Shown here piece after piece: positions 6,753 to 13,871 of a stretch of DNA of 64,000 bases (positions within the stretch are counted from its first letter, which is position 1; the number at the start of each line of letters is the position of its first letter). Position numbers and translations under genes: made by a program. This DNA comes from Oscillospiraceae bacterium. GTDB lineage: Bacteria; Bacillota; Clostridia; Oscillospirales; Oscillospiraceae. The notes beneath the pieces were generated by a model. It was not told where the DNA came from. It saw only the letters and a program-made list of their open reading frames with translations, and searched no databases. The stretch is taken from positions 1 through 64,000 of the forward strand of contig JAAWQM010000006.1 of assembly GCA_022800525.1 (NCBI GenBank), written 5' to 3'.

Positions 6753-7590
6753 GAAGCTGACGCGGATATTTGACCGGGTGAAGCTCTCCCGGGAGCGGGA
6801 GGACGCCATACTGGCGGAGCTTCTGAGCGAAAAAAAGGAGGTTTTCAGCATGAAACAGATAAACAGACGGAGGATTCCAGCAGCGGCCCTTGCGGCGGTG
6901 CTGGTGGCAGTTCTGGCAGGGACAGCGCTGGCGGTGGAATATTTTGGCCGGGTAAATATATCCCGTGTTGAAGAGGGTTACAAACTGGAAGCAAACGCAA
7001 AAAATATTCCGTTGTCGAGCTTATCAGAGGAGGTGCTGCAAAGAGGGGAGGCTGCTGGCAGCTCCATGGAAATCCTGCCATTTGATTCCTGGGAGGAGGC
7101 GGAAGTGTTCCTTGGTTTGGAGATTGCCGGTAACGCCAGGCTAGAGCAGATGGAGAAGGGGCTGTGGGGCATGTCGCTGGGTGAGGATGATCCTCCGGTA
7201 GTCGCGCCGTGCCTTGCCGCGCTGCGGTATCAGAACTCGCTGCCATATGAGATCGAACTCCATACCAGCTACTGTGAAGAGGATTTCTCCGTCTCTGAAA
7301 AAATTGTATTGATACTGGAGGACCCGACTCGGGAGGGGGAACGGTTATACAATTTGCTCAATCCTCTGGCTGGGACCAGCGGCCTTGAAACATATGTAAC
7401 ACCCAGCGGCATGGAGGTCACGATCATTGAAAGTCATCCTTCCTTCCGGGAGGACTGGACGGTCACAATGTATGAAGCGGAATTTATTTTGAACAGCGCT
7501 GTTTTTACGGTAAGCACCAAGGTCAACGAGGGAGAGCCCTGCGAACCTGCCTTGGCGGCACTGAAAGAAATCCTGGACGCCTACGAATAA
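6742..7590 (+). CDS. Single-pass membrane protein, probable anti-sigma factor
   Basis: This 282-residue protein starts with ~45 cytoplasmic residues (ILAELLSEKKE, then KQINRRR) and one membrane helix at about residues 45-66 (IPAAALAAVLVAVLAG). A ~215-residue extracytoplasmic domain follows, with no recognised family. Position and topology, overlapping an ECF sigma gene by 11 bases, point to an anti-sigma factor that holds the sigma factor until an envelope signal acts. I see no zinc-binding HxxxCxxC motif, so it is not a ZAS-type anti-sigma domain. The role is inferred from context. Confidence 0.7.
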   Translation: MEDRKLTRIFDRVKLSREREDAILAELLSEKKEVFSMKQINRRRIPAAALAAVLVAVLAGTALAVEYFGRVNISRVEEGYKLEANAKNIPLSSLSEEVLQRGEAAGSSMEILPFDSWEEAEVFLGLEIAGNARLEQMEKGLWGMSLGEDDPPVVAPCLAALRYQNSLPYEIELHTSYCEEDFSVSEKIVLILEDPTREGERLYNLLNPLAGTSGLETYVTPSGMEVTIIESHPSFREDWTVTMYEAEFILNSAVFTVSTKVNEGEPCEPALAALKEILDAYE

Positions 7591-7598
7591 AACCGGAA

Positions 7599-7635
7599 AG
7601 CCCCCGCCCCAGGCCATGCGCCTGGAGCGGGGGCT
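7599..7635. terminator. Bidirectional terminator between anti-sigma gene and higA
   Basis: A long stem (AGCCCCCGC..CCAGG with CCTGG..GCGGGGGCT) lies between two convergent genes. It is followed by TGTTTCC on the plus strand and by TTTCC on the minus strand. Confidence 0.65.
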
Positions 7636-7644
7636 GCTGTTTCC

Positions 7645-7992
7645 TCAAAGCCGTTCAACCAGAGAATGGTCTCCCTGAATCAGAAACATGAGCTTTTTTG
7701 CTGTTGGCGTTGGATTGCTCCTGCCGCTCTCCCAAGCCTCCACGGTGCGGCGGGACACGCCCAGCACAGCGGCAAAATCCTTCTGCGTCATGGAAAGCGA
7801 TTCCCGTATTTCCGAAACATTTATGACGGGCAGGGTGCGCTTGCGTACAAGCGTGTCCTCCGCAGCCTGACCCTCCGCGTAGGCGCGGGCTTCCTCCAGT
7901 CCCGCCATCACGCCGGAAAAGAAATCAATATTCTGAAAATTCTTCTCGATTTCCTCTGAGGTCAAGGCGGATTTGAATGTCAGCTCTTCCAT
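7645..7992 (-). CDS. higA: HigA-type antitoxin, XRE helix-turn-helix
   Basis: This 115-residue protein has a C-terminal XRE helix-turn-helix (SLSMTQKDFAAVLGVSRRTVEAWESGRSNPTPTA). Its N-terminal segment is of the kind found in HigA/MqsA-like antitoxins fused upstream of the DNA-binding domain. It should neutralise the toxin encoded 6 bases upstream and repress the shared promoter. The order toxin then antitoxin is typical of higBA. A perfect palindrome just downstream of the -10 box is the likely operator. Confidence 0.82.
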   Translation of the reverse strand: MEELTFKSALTSEEIEKNFQNIDFFSGVMAGLEEARAYAEGQAAEDTLVRKRTLPVINVSEIRESLSMTQKDFAAVLGVSRRTVEAWESGRSNPTPTAKKLMFLIQGDHSLVERL

Positions 7993-7998
7993 GATAGG

Positions 7999-8328
7999 TC
8001 ACTCCTTCCGAATGGCGTTGACGACAGCCGCTATCGCTTTCTTTTGACTGGCAGTGAGGTCCGGCTGTACATTCTTAGGATATGCAAATAAAAAATACAG
8101 ATGCTCCTTCTCAAATACGTCCAGGTAAATGACCCGCCCGCCGCCGCGTTTTCCACGTCCCTCCAGCTGAATGCGCAGCTTTCTGGTCCCGCCGGTCCCT
8201 TCCACAACAACGCCCATCTTAGGATTTTTAAGCAGTGCGTCCTCCAGAACCGTCAACTCCTTATCGCCCAGACCCATTGCCTGCCAGCAGCGGCGAAACG
8301 AGGCAGTATAAATAAATATCCGTCTCAT
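7999..8328 (-). CDS. higB: HigB/RelE-type mRNA interferase toxin
   Basis: This 109-residue protein matches the compact RelE/HigB fold. It runs from MRRIFIYTASFRRCW through the central KPK-like strand (GTGGTRKLRIQLEGRGKRGGGRVIYLDV) to LYFLFAYPKNVQPDLTASQKKAI. The last part, with FAYPKN and a C-terminal helix, is characteristic of the family. Such toxins cleave mRNA on the ribosome. The antitoxin gene follows on the same strand. This is a type II system; the family is clear, but cleavage specificity is unknown. Confidence 0.83.
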   Translation of the reverse strand: MRRIFIYTASFRRCWQAMGLGDKELTVLEDALLKNPKMGVVVEGTGGTRKLRIQLEGRGKRGGGRVIYLDVFEKEHLYFLFAYPKNVQPDLTASQKKAIAAVVNAIRKE

Positions 8329-8342
8329 AACGATCTTTCTGA

Positions 8343-8357
8343 TACGATTTTATCGTA
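8343..8357. promoter_or_regulatory. Palindromic operator of higBA
   Basis: TACGATTTTATCGTA is a perfect inverted repeat (6-base arms, 3-base centre) between the -10 box and the higB start. This is where HigA-type antitoxins usually bind. Confidence 0.6.
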
Positions 8358-8362
8358 CCTCT

Positions 8363-8391
8363 ATTATATAGGTCTTTTTGTCAGATGTCAA
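8363..8391 (-). promoter_or_regulatory. Consensus sigma-70 promoter of higBA
   Basis: Minus-strand TTGACA (8386-8391), 17 bases, TATAAT (8363-8368): a perfect match, 35 bases before higB. Confidence 0.85.
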
Positions 8392-8443
8392 GCATGGCCC
8401 TGTTTCCCTGCTATTTCATGCTGCCATTTTGCAGGTCCCCGGT

Positions 8444-10678
8444 CTACAGCAGCCGCATCTGCTCCCCGTCCTCCTCCTTGAGGACAGCCCCCGCCGCGGG
8501 GATGCTGCGGCAGCGGTAGCGGGCGACGTTGGTGATCGCGGCCTCCTCCACCGGCTTGACCTCGCTGAGGCGGTACTTGGGCTTCAGCGTCATCACCTGC
8601 ACGCCCTGGGTGGTCCGGGTGGACTTGGGCGCAAGCAGGGCGGTGCTGAAAATCAGCGCCCTGGGCTCCGTGGAGTACAGCGCCAGCTCCCGCTCCTCCT
8701 TCAGGTGCACCAGCGCCGCCAGGGGACTCTTGCCGCAGTAGGCCCCGGTGAGCTTCCGGCGGTTGGAGGTGGTGGCGTAGGCGGAGAGCTCCACCCGCGC
8801 CGCCTTGCCGTTCTCAAAGAAGAACAGCAGCGCCCCGGAGTAGTCCCCCGGCAGGACCATCCCCACCACGGACTCGTCCTGGTCCATCCCCAGCCTGCTG
8901 GGGAGGTAGTCCCCCAGTGCGCTGGCCTTGGTGTCGTCGAACTCGCTGAGGCGGCACTTGTAGACCTGCTGCCTGCTGGTGAAGAACATGACCTCCGCCT
9001 TGTTGCTGGTCTCAACGCTCTGACGGGGGCCGTCCTCCTCCTTGTACTTCTGCACGTCCGCCATCCGCAGGGACTGGGGGGTGATCTTCTTGAAGTACCC
9101 GTGCTGGGACAGGAACACGGTCACCGGGTAATCCGGCGTCTCCTCCGCCTCGTCGAAGGAGGTGATCTCATGCTCATAGACGATGGTGGTCAGCCGGGGC
9201 TGGCCGTATTTTTTGCTGACGTCCTCCAGCTCCCTGATGATGACCTTTTGAATGCGCCTGGGGCTCCCGACAAGGTCCTCCAGGTCGGTGATCTCCTTCC
9301 GGAGGGCCTCCTCCTCCTGGACCCGCTTGAGGATATACTCCTTGTTGATATTGCGCAGCTTGATTTCCGCCACGTACTCCGCCTGGACCTGATCGATGCC
9401 GAAGCCGATCATCAGGTTGGGCACCACGTCGGCGTCGGCCTCGGTCTCGCGGATGATCCCGATGGCCTTGTCGATGTCCAGCAGGATGCGCTTGAGGCCC
9501 TTGAGCAGGTGGAGCTTGTCCCTTTTCTTGCTGAGGGTGAAATGCACCCGCCGCCGCACGCACTCCGTCCGCCACGCGCACCACTCCTCCAGCAGCTCCC
9601 GCACGCCCATGACCTTGGGCATCCCGCCCACCAGGACGTTGAAGTTGCAGCTGATGGCGTCCTGGAGGGGGGTGGTCCTGTAGAGCTTGGCCATGAGCTT
9701 GTCCGGGTCCACGCCCCGCTTGAGGTCGATTGCCAGCTTCAGGCCGGACAGATCCGTCTCATCCCGCATGTCGTTGATTTCTTTCATTTTCCCGGCCTTG
9801 ATGAGCTCCGCCACCTTGTCGATGATGGCCTCCGTGGTGGTGGTGTAGGGGATTTCGTAGATTTCCACCAGATTCTCGCTCTTCACATACCGGTACTTGC
9901 CCCGGATTCGGATGGAACCCCGCCCGGTCCGGTAGACCTCCTCCAGAGCCGCCTGGTCGCAGATGATCTCCCCGCCGGTAGGGAAGTCCGGCCCCAGCAG
10001 GATGGAGGAGATGTCGCAGGCCGGGTTTTTGAGGAACGCGATGGTCGCGTCGCAGACCTCGGTGAGGTTGAACCCGCACAGCTGGGAGGCCATGCCCACG
10101 GCGATGCCCTGGTTGGCGGAGACAAGGATATTCGGGTAGGTGGTGGGCAGCAGCGACGGCTCCTTCATGGTGTTGTCATAGTTGTCCACAAAGTCCACCG
10201 CGTCCTGGTCCAGGTCCCGGAACAGCTCCTGGCAGATAGGGGCCAGCTTGGCCTCCGTGTAGCGGCTGGCCGCCCAGGCCATGTCCCGGGAGAAGACCTT
10301 TCCGAAGTTGCCCTTGCTGTCCACAAAGGGGTGGAGCAGGGCCCCATAGCCCTTGGAGAGGCGGACCATGGTGTCGTAGATGGCGGCGTCGCCGTGGGGG
10401 TTGAGGCGCATGGTCTGGCCCACGATGTTGGCGGACTTGGTCCGCCCCCCGGTGAGCAGGCCCATTTTATACATGGTGTAGAGCAGCTTCCGGTGGGAGG
10501 GCTTGAAGCCGTCGATCTCCGGAATCGCCCGGGAGAGGATGACCGACATGGCGTAGGGCATGAAATTGGTCTCCATCGTGTCCGTGATGGCCTGCTCCAC
10601 CACCGCCGCTCTCAGCCCCATCACGTTGGGATTATTTACTTTCGGCTTGTTCTCGCCGGTTGATTTCTTCTTTGGCAT
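8444..10678 (-). CDS. Type II topoisomerase subunit A (gyrase/topoisomerase IV A-like)
   Basis: This 744-residue protein is the DNA-cleaving subunit of a type IIA topoisomerase. The winged-helix domain includes DGFKPSHRKLLYTMY and the quinolone-pocket region KSANIVGQTMRLNPHGDAAIYD. The catalytic tyrosine is Tyr140 in AASRYTEAKLAPI. After the tower and coiled coil, the C-terminal ~230 residues form a degenerate beta-pinwheel. I see no clear GyrA-box (QRRGGKG-type), which fits topoisomerase IV or a lineage-specific second enzyme better than true gyrase. The B subunit is encoded upstream on the same strand after a 427-base gap that holds a structured repeat. I give no gene symbol because gyrA versus parC cannot be settled from here. 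Confidence 0.9.
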   Translation of the reverse strand: MPKKKSTGENKPKVNNPNVMGLRAAVVEQAITDTMETNFMPYAMSVILSRAIPEIDGFKPSHRKLLYTMYKMGLLTGGRTKSANIVGQTMRLNPHGDAAIYDTMVRLSKGYGALLHPFVDSKGNFGKVFSRDMAWAASRYTEAKLAPICQELFRDLDQDAVDFVDNYDNTMKEPSLLPTTYPNILVSANQGIAVGMASQLCGFNLTEVCDATIAFLKNPACDISSILLGPDFPTGGEIICDQAALEEVYRTGRGSIRIRGKYRYVKSENLVEIYEIPYTTTTEAIIDKVAELIKAGKMKEINDMRDETDLSGLKLAIDLKRGVDPDKLMAKLYRTTPLQDAISCNFNVLVGGMPKVMGVRELLEEWCAWRTECVRRRVHFTLSKKRDKLHLLKGLKRILLDIDKAIGIIRETEADADVVPNLMIGFGIDQVQAEYVAEIKLRNINKEYILKRVQEEEALRKEITDLEDLVGSPRRIQKVIIRELEDVSKKYGQPRLTTIVYEHEITSFDEAEETPDYPVTVFLSQHGYFKKITPQSLRMADVQKYKEEDGPRQSVETSNKAEVMFFTSRQQVYKCRLSEFDDTKASALGDYLPSRLGMDQDESVVGMVLPGDYSGALLFFFENGKAARVELSAYATTSNRRKLTGAYCGKSPLAALVHLKEERELALYSTEPRALIFSTALLAPKSTRTTQGVQVMTLKPKYRLSEVKPVEEAAITNVARYRCRSIPAAGAVLKEEDGEQMRLL

Positions 10679-10749
10679 AATTGGTGGTCCTTTCTTCTGC
10701 TCCCCGCCAGGAGCGGGACTTTGTTCCCCCCTCCGGGGGGGACGGGGAT

Positions 10750-10922
10750 GTACTTTTCCCCCGTGGGAAAAGTACCAAAAGCACGCTCAGGGGGCGTACC
10801 CCCTGAGAACCCCTGAATGACGGGGGTGTTTTATTGCGCTGCGGCGTACCTGGTTTGATTCTCTTGTTAATGCCTGCCCGAATGCGCCGGATTTCTGCGT
10901 CTGCCCACGGATTCTGACGGGG
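10750..10922 (-). repeat. Two-hairpin intergenic repeat, copy A (upstream of the topoisomerase A gene)
   Basis: Copy A holds hairpin 1 (GTACTTTTCCC/GGGAAAAGTAC, 10750-10775), hairpin 2 (CTCAGGGGG/CCCCCTGAG, 10786-10807) and a tail. The tail ends in the conserved block TTCTGCGTCTGCCCACGG and GATTCTGACGGG. On the transcribed minus strand, hairpin 1 ends 72 bases before the A-subunit start. Related copies are at 38964-39436 and 42232-42396. The remaining gap to 11105 holds GC-rich inverted sequence (10945-11000) and a weak copy of a flanking module (11045-11080), with no gene. Confidence 0.75.
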
Positions 10923-11105
10923 GTGCTTACTGTGGCACCGCGGCAGTGGCGCGCCAGCGCCACTGCCGGGCCGGTCGTTGGCCGCAGGCCAATGACGGCC
11001 CTGGACTTACAACCACCGCCATTCACGCGGCTGGACAACGAACCATCCCGCAGGGGCGCACATCATCCGCCCGCATCCAACGGCCCGAACCGCGCCCCAT
11101 GTCCG

Positions 11106-13103
11106 CTACGACAAATCCGCCAAATCCAGGAACTTGTACCCCTCGTTGGCAATATGCTCCTTCCGCCCCTGGAGGTTGTCCCCCTCCAGCAGGTCAAACA
11201 TATAGCTGGTGGCCTCGGCGTCCGTGGGCATCACCTTAATCAGCCGCCTTGTCTCCGGATTCATGGTGGTCAGCCACATCATGTCCGGGTCGTTCTCGCC
11301 CAGCCCCTTGGACCGGTCCACCTTGTACTTCTTCCCCTCCAGCGTCCTGACAATCTCCGCCTTCTCCTTCTCGGAGTAGGCAAACCACGTCTTCTCCCCG
11401 CAGTTGATCTCAAACAGCGGCGACTCTGCAATATACACATACCCCTCCTGAATGAGGGTAGGACAAAGACGGTATATCATCGTCAGGATCAGCGTCCGGA
11501 TCTGATACCCGTCCACATCCGCGTCGGTGCAGATAACCACCTTGTTCCAGCGGAGATTATTCAAATCAAAGGTACTCAAGTCCTTCACATGCTTGTTCTG
11601 AACCTCCACGCCGCAGCCTAATACCCGCATGAGGTCCGTAATAATCTCGCTCTTGAAAATCCGGGCGTAATCGGCCTTCAAACAGTTGAGAATCTTGCCT
11701 CTTACCGGCATGATGCCCTGAAACTCCGCGTCCCGGCTCAGCTTGACGCTGCCCAGCGCGGAGTCCCCCTCCACAATGTAAATTTCCCTCCGGCTCACGT
11801 CCTTCGTCCGGCAGTCCACAAATTTCTGAACCCGGTTGGCGATGTCGATGGAGCCGGACAGCTTCTTCTTCACGTTCAGCCGCGCCTTCTCCGCCTGCTC
11901 CCGGGACCGCTTGTTGATGAGCACCTGCTCCGCGATCCGCGCCGCGTCGCCGGGGTTCTCGATGAAATAAATCTCCAGCCTGCTCTTGAGAAACTCCGCC
12001 ATCGCCTCCTGGACGTACCGGTTGGTGATGGCCTTCTTGGTCTGGTTCTCATAGCTGGTCTGGGTGGAGAAGTTGTTGGAGACCAGCACCAGACAGTCCT
12101 CAATGTCCGTCCAGGTAACCTTGCTCTCCCCCTTCTGGTACTTGTTGTTCTGCCGCAGCCAGGCGTCGATGGCCCCCACAAAGGCCAGCTTGGTGGCCTT
12201 CTCCGGACTGCCGCCGTGCTCCAGCCAGCTGGAGTTGTGGTAGTGCTCGATGACCGCCGCCCTGTTGGAGAAGCAGCAGGCCACGCTGAGCCTGACCTTG
12301 TACTCGTCCTTGTCCGCCCGGTCCCTGCCCCGCTTCTCCGTCTCCCAGAAGACCGGGGCCGTCAGCGGCCCCTCCCCCGCCAGCTCCTCCACATAATCGG
12401 CGATGCCGTTCTCATAGAAGAACTCCGTGGTCTCGAACTTCCCCGCCCCGGTCTCCACCCGCAGCCGGAAGGTAATCCCCGCGTTGACCACCGCCTGCCG
12501 CTTCATCACGTCCGCGAAGTACTCCGGAGGGATGTTGATGTCGGTGAACACCTCCAGGTCGGGGAGCCAGCGGGTCCGGGTGCCGCTTTTCCGCCGGGTC
12601 AGGGGCGTCTTTTGCAGCTCCTGGCCCTTGGGGCCGGTGATGCTGCCCTTTTTGAAATGCAGCTGGTACTCATACCCGTCCCGCCACACGGTGACGTCCA
12701 TATATTCCGAGGCGTACTGGGTGGCGCAGGAGCCCAGACCGTTGAGGCCCAGGGAGAACTCGTAGTTCTCCCCCTCGTTGTTGCCGTACTTGCCCCCGGC
12801 GTAGAGCTCGCAGAACACCAGCTCCCAGTTCCAGCGTTTTTCCTTCTCGTTCCAGTCCACCGGGCAGCCCCGGCCCTGGTCCTCCACCTCCACGCTGTGG
12901 TCCAGGTAGCGGGTGACAATAATGAGCCTGCCGTGGCCCTCCCTGGCCTCGTCGATGGAGTTGGAGAGGATTTCAAACACCGCGTGCTCGCAGCCCTCCA
13001 GCCCGTCGGAGCCGAAGATGACGCCGGGCCGCTTGCGCACCCGGTCCGCGCCCTTCAGGGCGCTGATGGACTCATTGCCGTAAATTTGCTTCTTCTCTGC
13101 CAT
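11106..13103 (-). CDS. Type II topoisomerase subunit B (gyrase/topoisomerase IV B-like)
   Basis: This 665-residue ATPase subunit pairs with the A-like subunit downstream. The GHKL ATPase domain shows the catalytic Glu in AVFEILSNSIDEA (Glu44), the DQGRGCP motif and the GLNGLGSCATQY loop. The TOPRIM domain shows EGDSALG and the metal-binding DADVDGYQIRTL, and the C-terminus contains RSKGLGE. Compared with canonical GyrB it has extra segments around residues 90-110 (EKRWNWELVFCELYAGGKY). It ends shortly after the TOPRIM tail, so it lacks any long insertion. Start: ATG after GGCGGAGG. Together with the A subunit it forms what looks like a second gyrase/topo IV set. Confidence 0.9.
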   Translation of the reverse strand: MAEKKQIYGNESISALKGADRVRKRPGVIFGSDGLEGCEHAVFEILSNSIDEAREGHGRLIIVTRYLDHSVEVEDQGRGCPVDWNEKEKRWNWELVFCELYAGGKYGNNEGENYEFSLGLNGLGSCATQYASEYMDVTVWRDGYEYQLHFKKGSITGPKGQELQKTPLTRRKSGTRTRWLPDLEVFTDINIPPEYFADVMKRQAVVNAGITFRLRVETGAGKFETTEFFYENGIADYVEELAGEGPLTAPVFWETEKRGRDRADKDEYKVRLSVACCFSNRAAVIEHYHNSSWLEHGGSPEKATKLAFVGAIDAWLRQNNKYQKGESKVTWTDIEDCLVLVSNNFSTQTSYENQTKKAITNRYVQEAMAEFLKSRLEIYFIENPGDAARIAEQVLINKRSREQAEKARLNVKKKLSGSIDIANRVQKFVDCRTKDVSRREIYIVEGDSALGSVKLSRDAEFQGIMPVRGKILNCLKADYARIFKSEIITDLMRVLGCGVEVQNKHVKDLSTFDLNNLRWNKVVICTDADVDGYQIRTLILTMIYRLCPTLIQEGYVYIAESPLFEINCGEKTWFAYSEKEKAEIVRTLEGKKYKVDRSKGLGENDPDMMWLTTMNPETRRLIKVMPTDAEATSYMFDLLEGDNLQGRKEHIANEGYKFLDLADLS

Positions 13104-13139
13104 GTGTTCCTCCGCCTGTTGAAATGGATAGTTGGAATT

Positions 13140-13168
13140 AGTTTAACAAATTTTTCGCCCGATGGCAA
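13140..13168 (-). promoter_or_regulatory. Probable promoter of the topoisomerase B gene
   Basis: Minus-strand TTGCCA (13163-13168), 17 bases, TAAACT (13140-13145), 37 bases before the start. Nothing else is evident between here and 13297. Confidence 0.5.
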
Positions 13169-13297
13169 GGGGGAAAAAGAACAGATTTTCCCCTTGCCAG
13201 GGAAATCCGTCTCCTGTTTTGCAGAATCCTGGCGAAAGAACGCGCCCCTACACAGTCTGATGCGGTTTGGGAGATTGTTCTGCTGGAACGGGAAAAT

Positions 13298-13326
13298 TTG
13301 ACAAAACCCGGTGCGCTGTGTATAAT
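13298..13326 (+). promoter_or_regulatory. Consensus promoter of the small toxin-like gene
   Basis: TTGACA (13298-13303), 17 bases, TATAAT (13321-13326). Transcription would start near 13333, giving an untranslated leader of ~137 bases. The leader contains a hairpin (GCGGACCC/GGGTCCGC, ~13334-13355) and further foldback structure. Confidence 0.85.
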
Positions 13327-13443
13327 GGACTGGCGGACCCTGGGACGGGTCCGCCGGAAGGGTGCGCTGCACAAGAGGCAGGCGGTCAGTTCCTCTGATC
13401 TTTCCCATGAACGCCTCCAACGGTCATGGGAACGCGGGGGATG

Positions 13444-13460
13444 CCTTTCCCCCGGAAAGG
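13444..13460 (+). promoter_or_regulatory. Leader hairpin sequestering the ribosome-binding site
   Basis: CCTTTCC (13444-13450) pairs with GGAAAGG (13454-13460). The second arm is part of the purine-rich GGAAAGGGGG that serves the ATG at 13470, so translation should be low unless this structure opens. Confidence 0.55.
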
Positions 13461-13469
13461 GGGATGCTT

Positions 13470-13568
13470 ATGGTTACATATAGTGAGCTTTTCGCTTACT
13501 CCCTGGTACTCCTGGGCGTTGCCACACTGTTCTACCAGATCGGTAAACAGCGCGGCAAAAGGAAATGA
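13470..13568 (+). CDS. 32-residue membrane peptide, putative holin-like type I toxin
   Basis: The peptide has a short polar N-terminus (MVTYSEL), one hydrophobic helix at residues ~8-24 (FAYSLVLLGVATLFYQI) and a strongly basic tail (GKQRGKRK). This matches the putative holin-like toxin family (Hol_Tox) and the general plan of TxpA/BsrG-type type I toxins, which insert in the membrane. ATG 13470 lies 6 bases after GGGGG; an in-frame ATG at 13464 directly abuts the purine tract and is less likely. Support for a toxin comes from context: a long structured leader, a consensus promoter, and an opposing consensus promoter that would make an antisense RNA across the 3-prime end. Function is inferred. 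Confidence 0.7.
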   Translation: MVTYSELFAYSLVLLGVATLFYQIGKQRGKRK

Positions 13569-13640
13569 CCGCCCCCTAGCCCGGTCGCGGTCATTTCATG
13601 ACTTAGCACGGAGCTGACCGCTTGTCGCAGCAGCCCTTTC
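13555..13640 (-). ncRNA. Candidate antisense RNA antitoxin overlapping the toxin 3-prime end
   Basis: A consensus minus-strand promoter at 13647-13675 would start a transcript near 13640. The transcript would run toward the toxin gene and end at the hairpin 13562-13597, which is followed on this strand by TTTCCTTTT. The resulting RNA of ~80-88 bases would overlap the stop codon and 3-prime untranslated region of the toxin mRNA. This is the txpA/RatA-like arrangement. No open reading frame of note is inside. Ends are approximate. Confidence 0.6.
13562..13597. terminator. Hairpin over the toxin stop codon, terminator of the antisense RNA
   Basis: Perfect 11-base stem GAAATGACCGC/GCGGTCATTTC with a 14-base loop. 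It includes the toxin TGA. The U-rich tract is better on the minus strand, so it most likely ends the antisense RNA. Confidence 0.65.
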
Positions 13641-13646
13641 GTTATC

Positions 13647-13675
13647 ATTATACCCGCCTGCCGCCGTTTTGTCAA
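13647..13675 (-). promoter_or_regulatory. Consensus promoter of the antisense RNA
   Basis: Minus-strand TTGACA (13670-13675), 17 bases, TATAAT (13647-13652). Both hexamers are perfect, facing the toxin gene. Confidence 0.8.
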
Positions 13676-13739
13676 CGATTCATGGATAAAAGAACGCCCT
13701 TACAAGCTTGATTTCCCTGCCCCCCCGCCGTTTTCCCTC

Positions 13740-13768
13740 TTGACAAACGGGGGAAAAAACGCTACCAT
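13740..13768 (+). promoter_or_regulatory. Promoter of mfd
   Basis: TTGACA (13740-13745), 17 bases, TACCAT (13763-13768), ~100 bases before mfd. A GC-rich inverted repeat (GGCGCACGCCCTCC...GGCGTGGGC) lies in the leader. Confidence 0.6.
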
Positions 13769-13871
13769 CAAGGACATGGAAGAAATTGACGGCGCACGCC
13801 CTCCCGCGGGAGCACGGCGTGGGCTTTTTCGCGCATGAAGCGAGGTCCCCCAGCGGACCAGGAGGTATGTT

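Noticed and set aside
8378..10663. A 761-codon plus-strand frame opposite the topoisomerase A gene
   Set aside because: Antisense shadow; also lacks a ribosome-binding site and recognisable domains.
10923..11105. A possible small gene between the topoisomerase subunits
   Set aside because: Frames here consist of repeat-module sequence and GC-rich inverted repeats without a ribosome-binding site.
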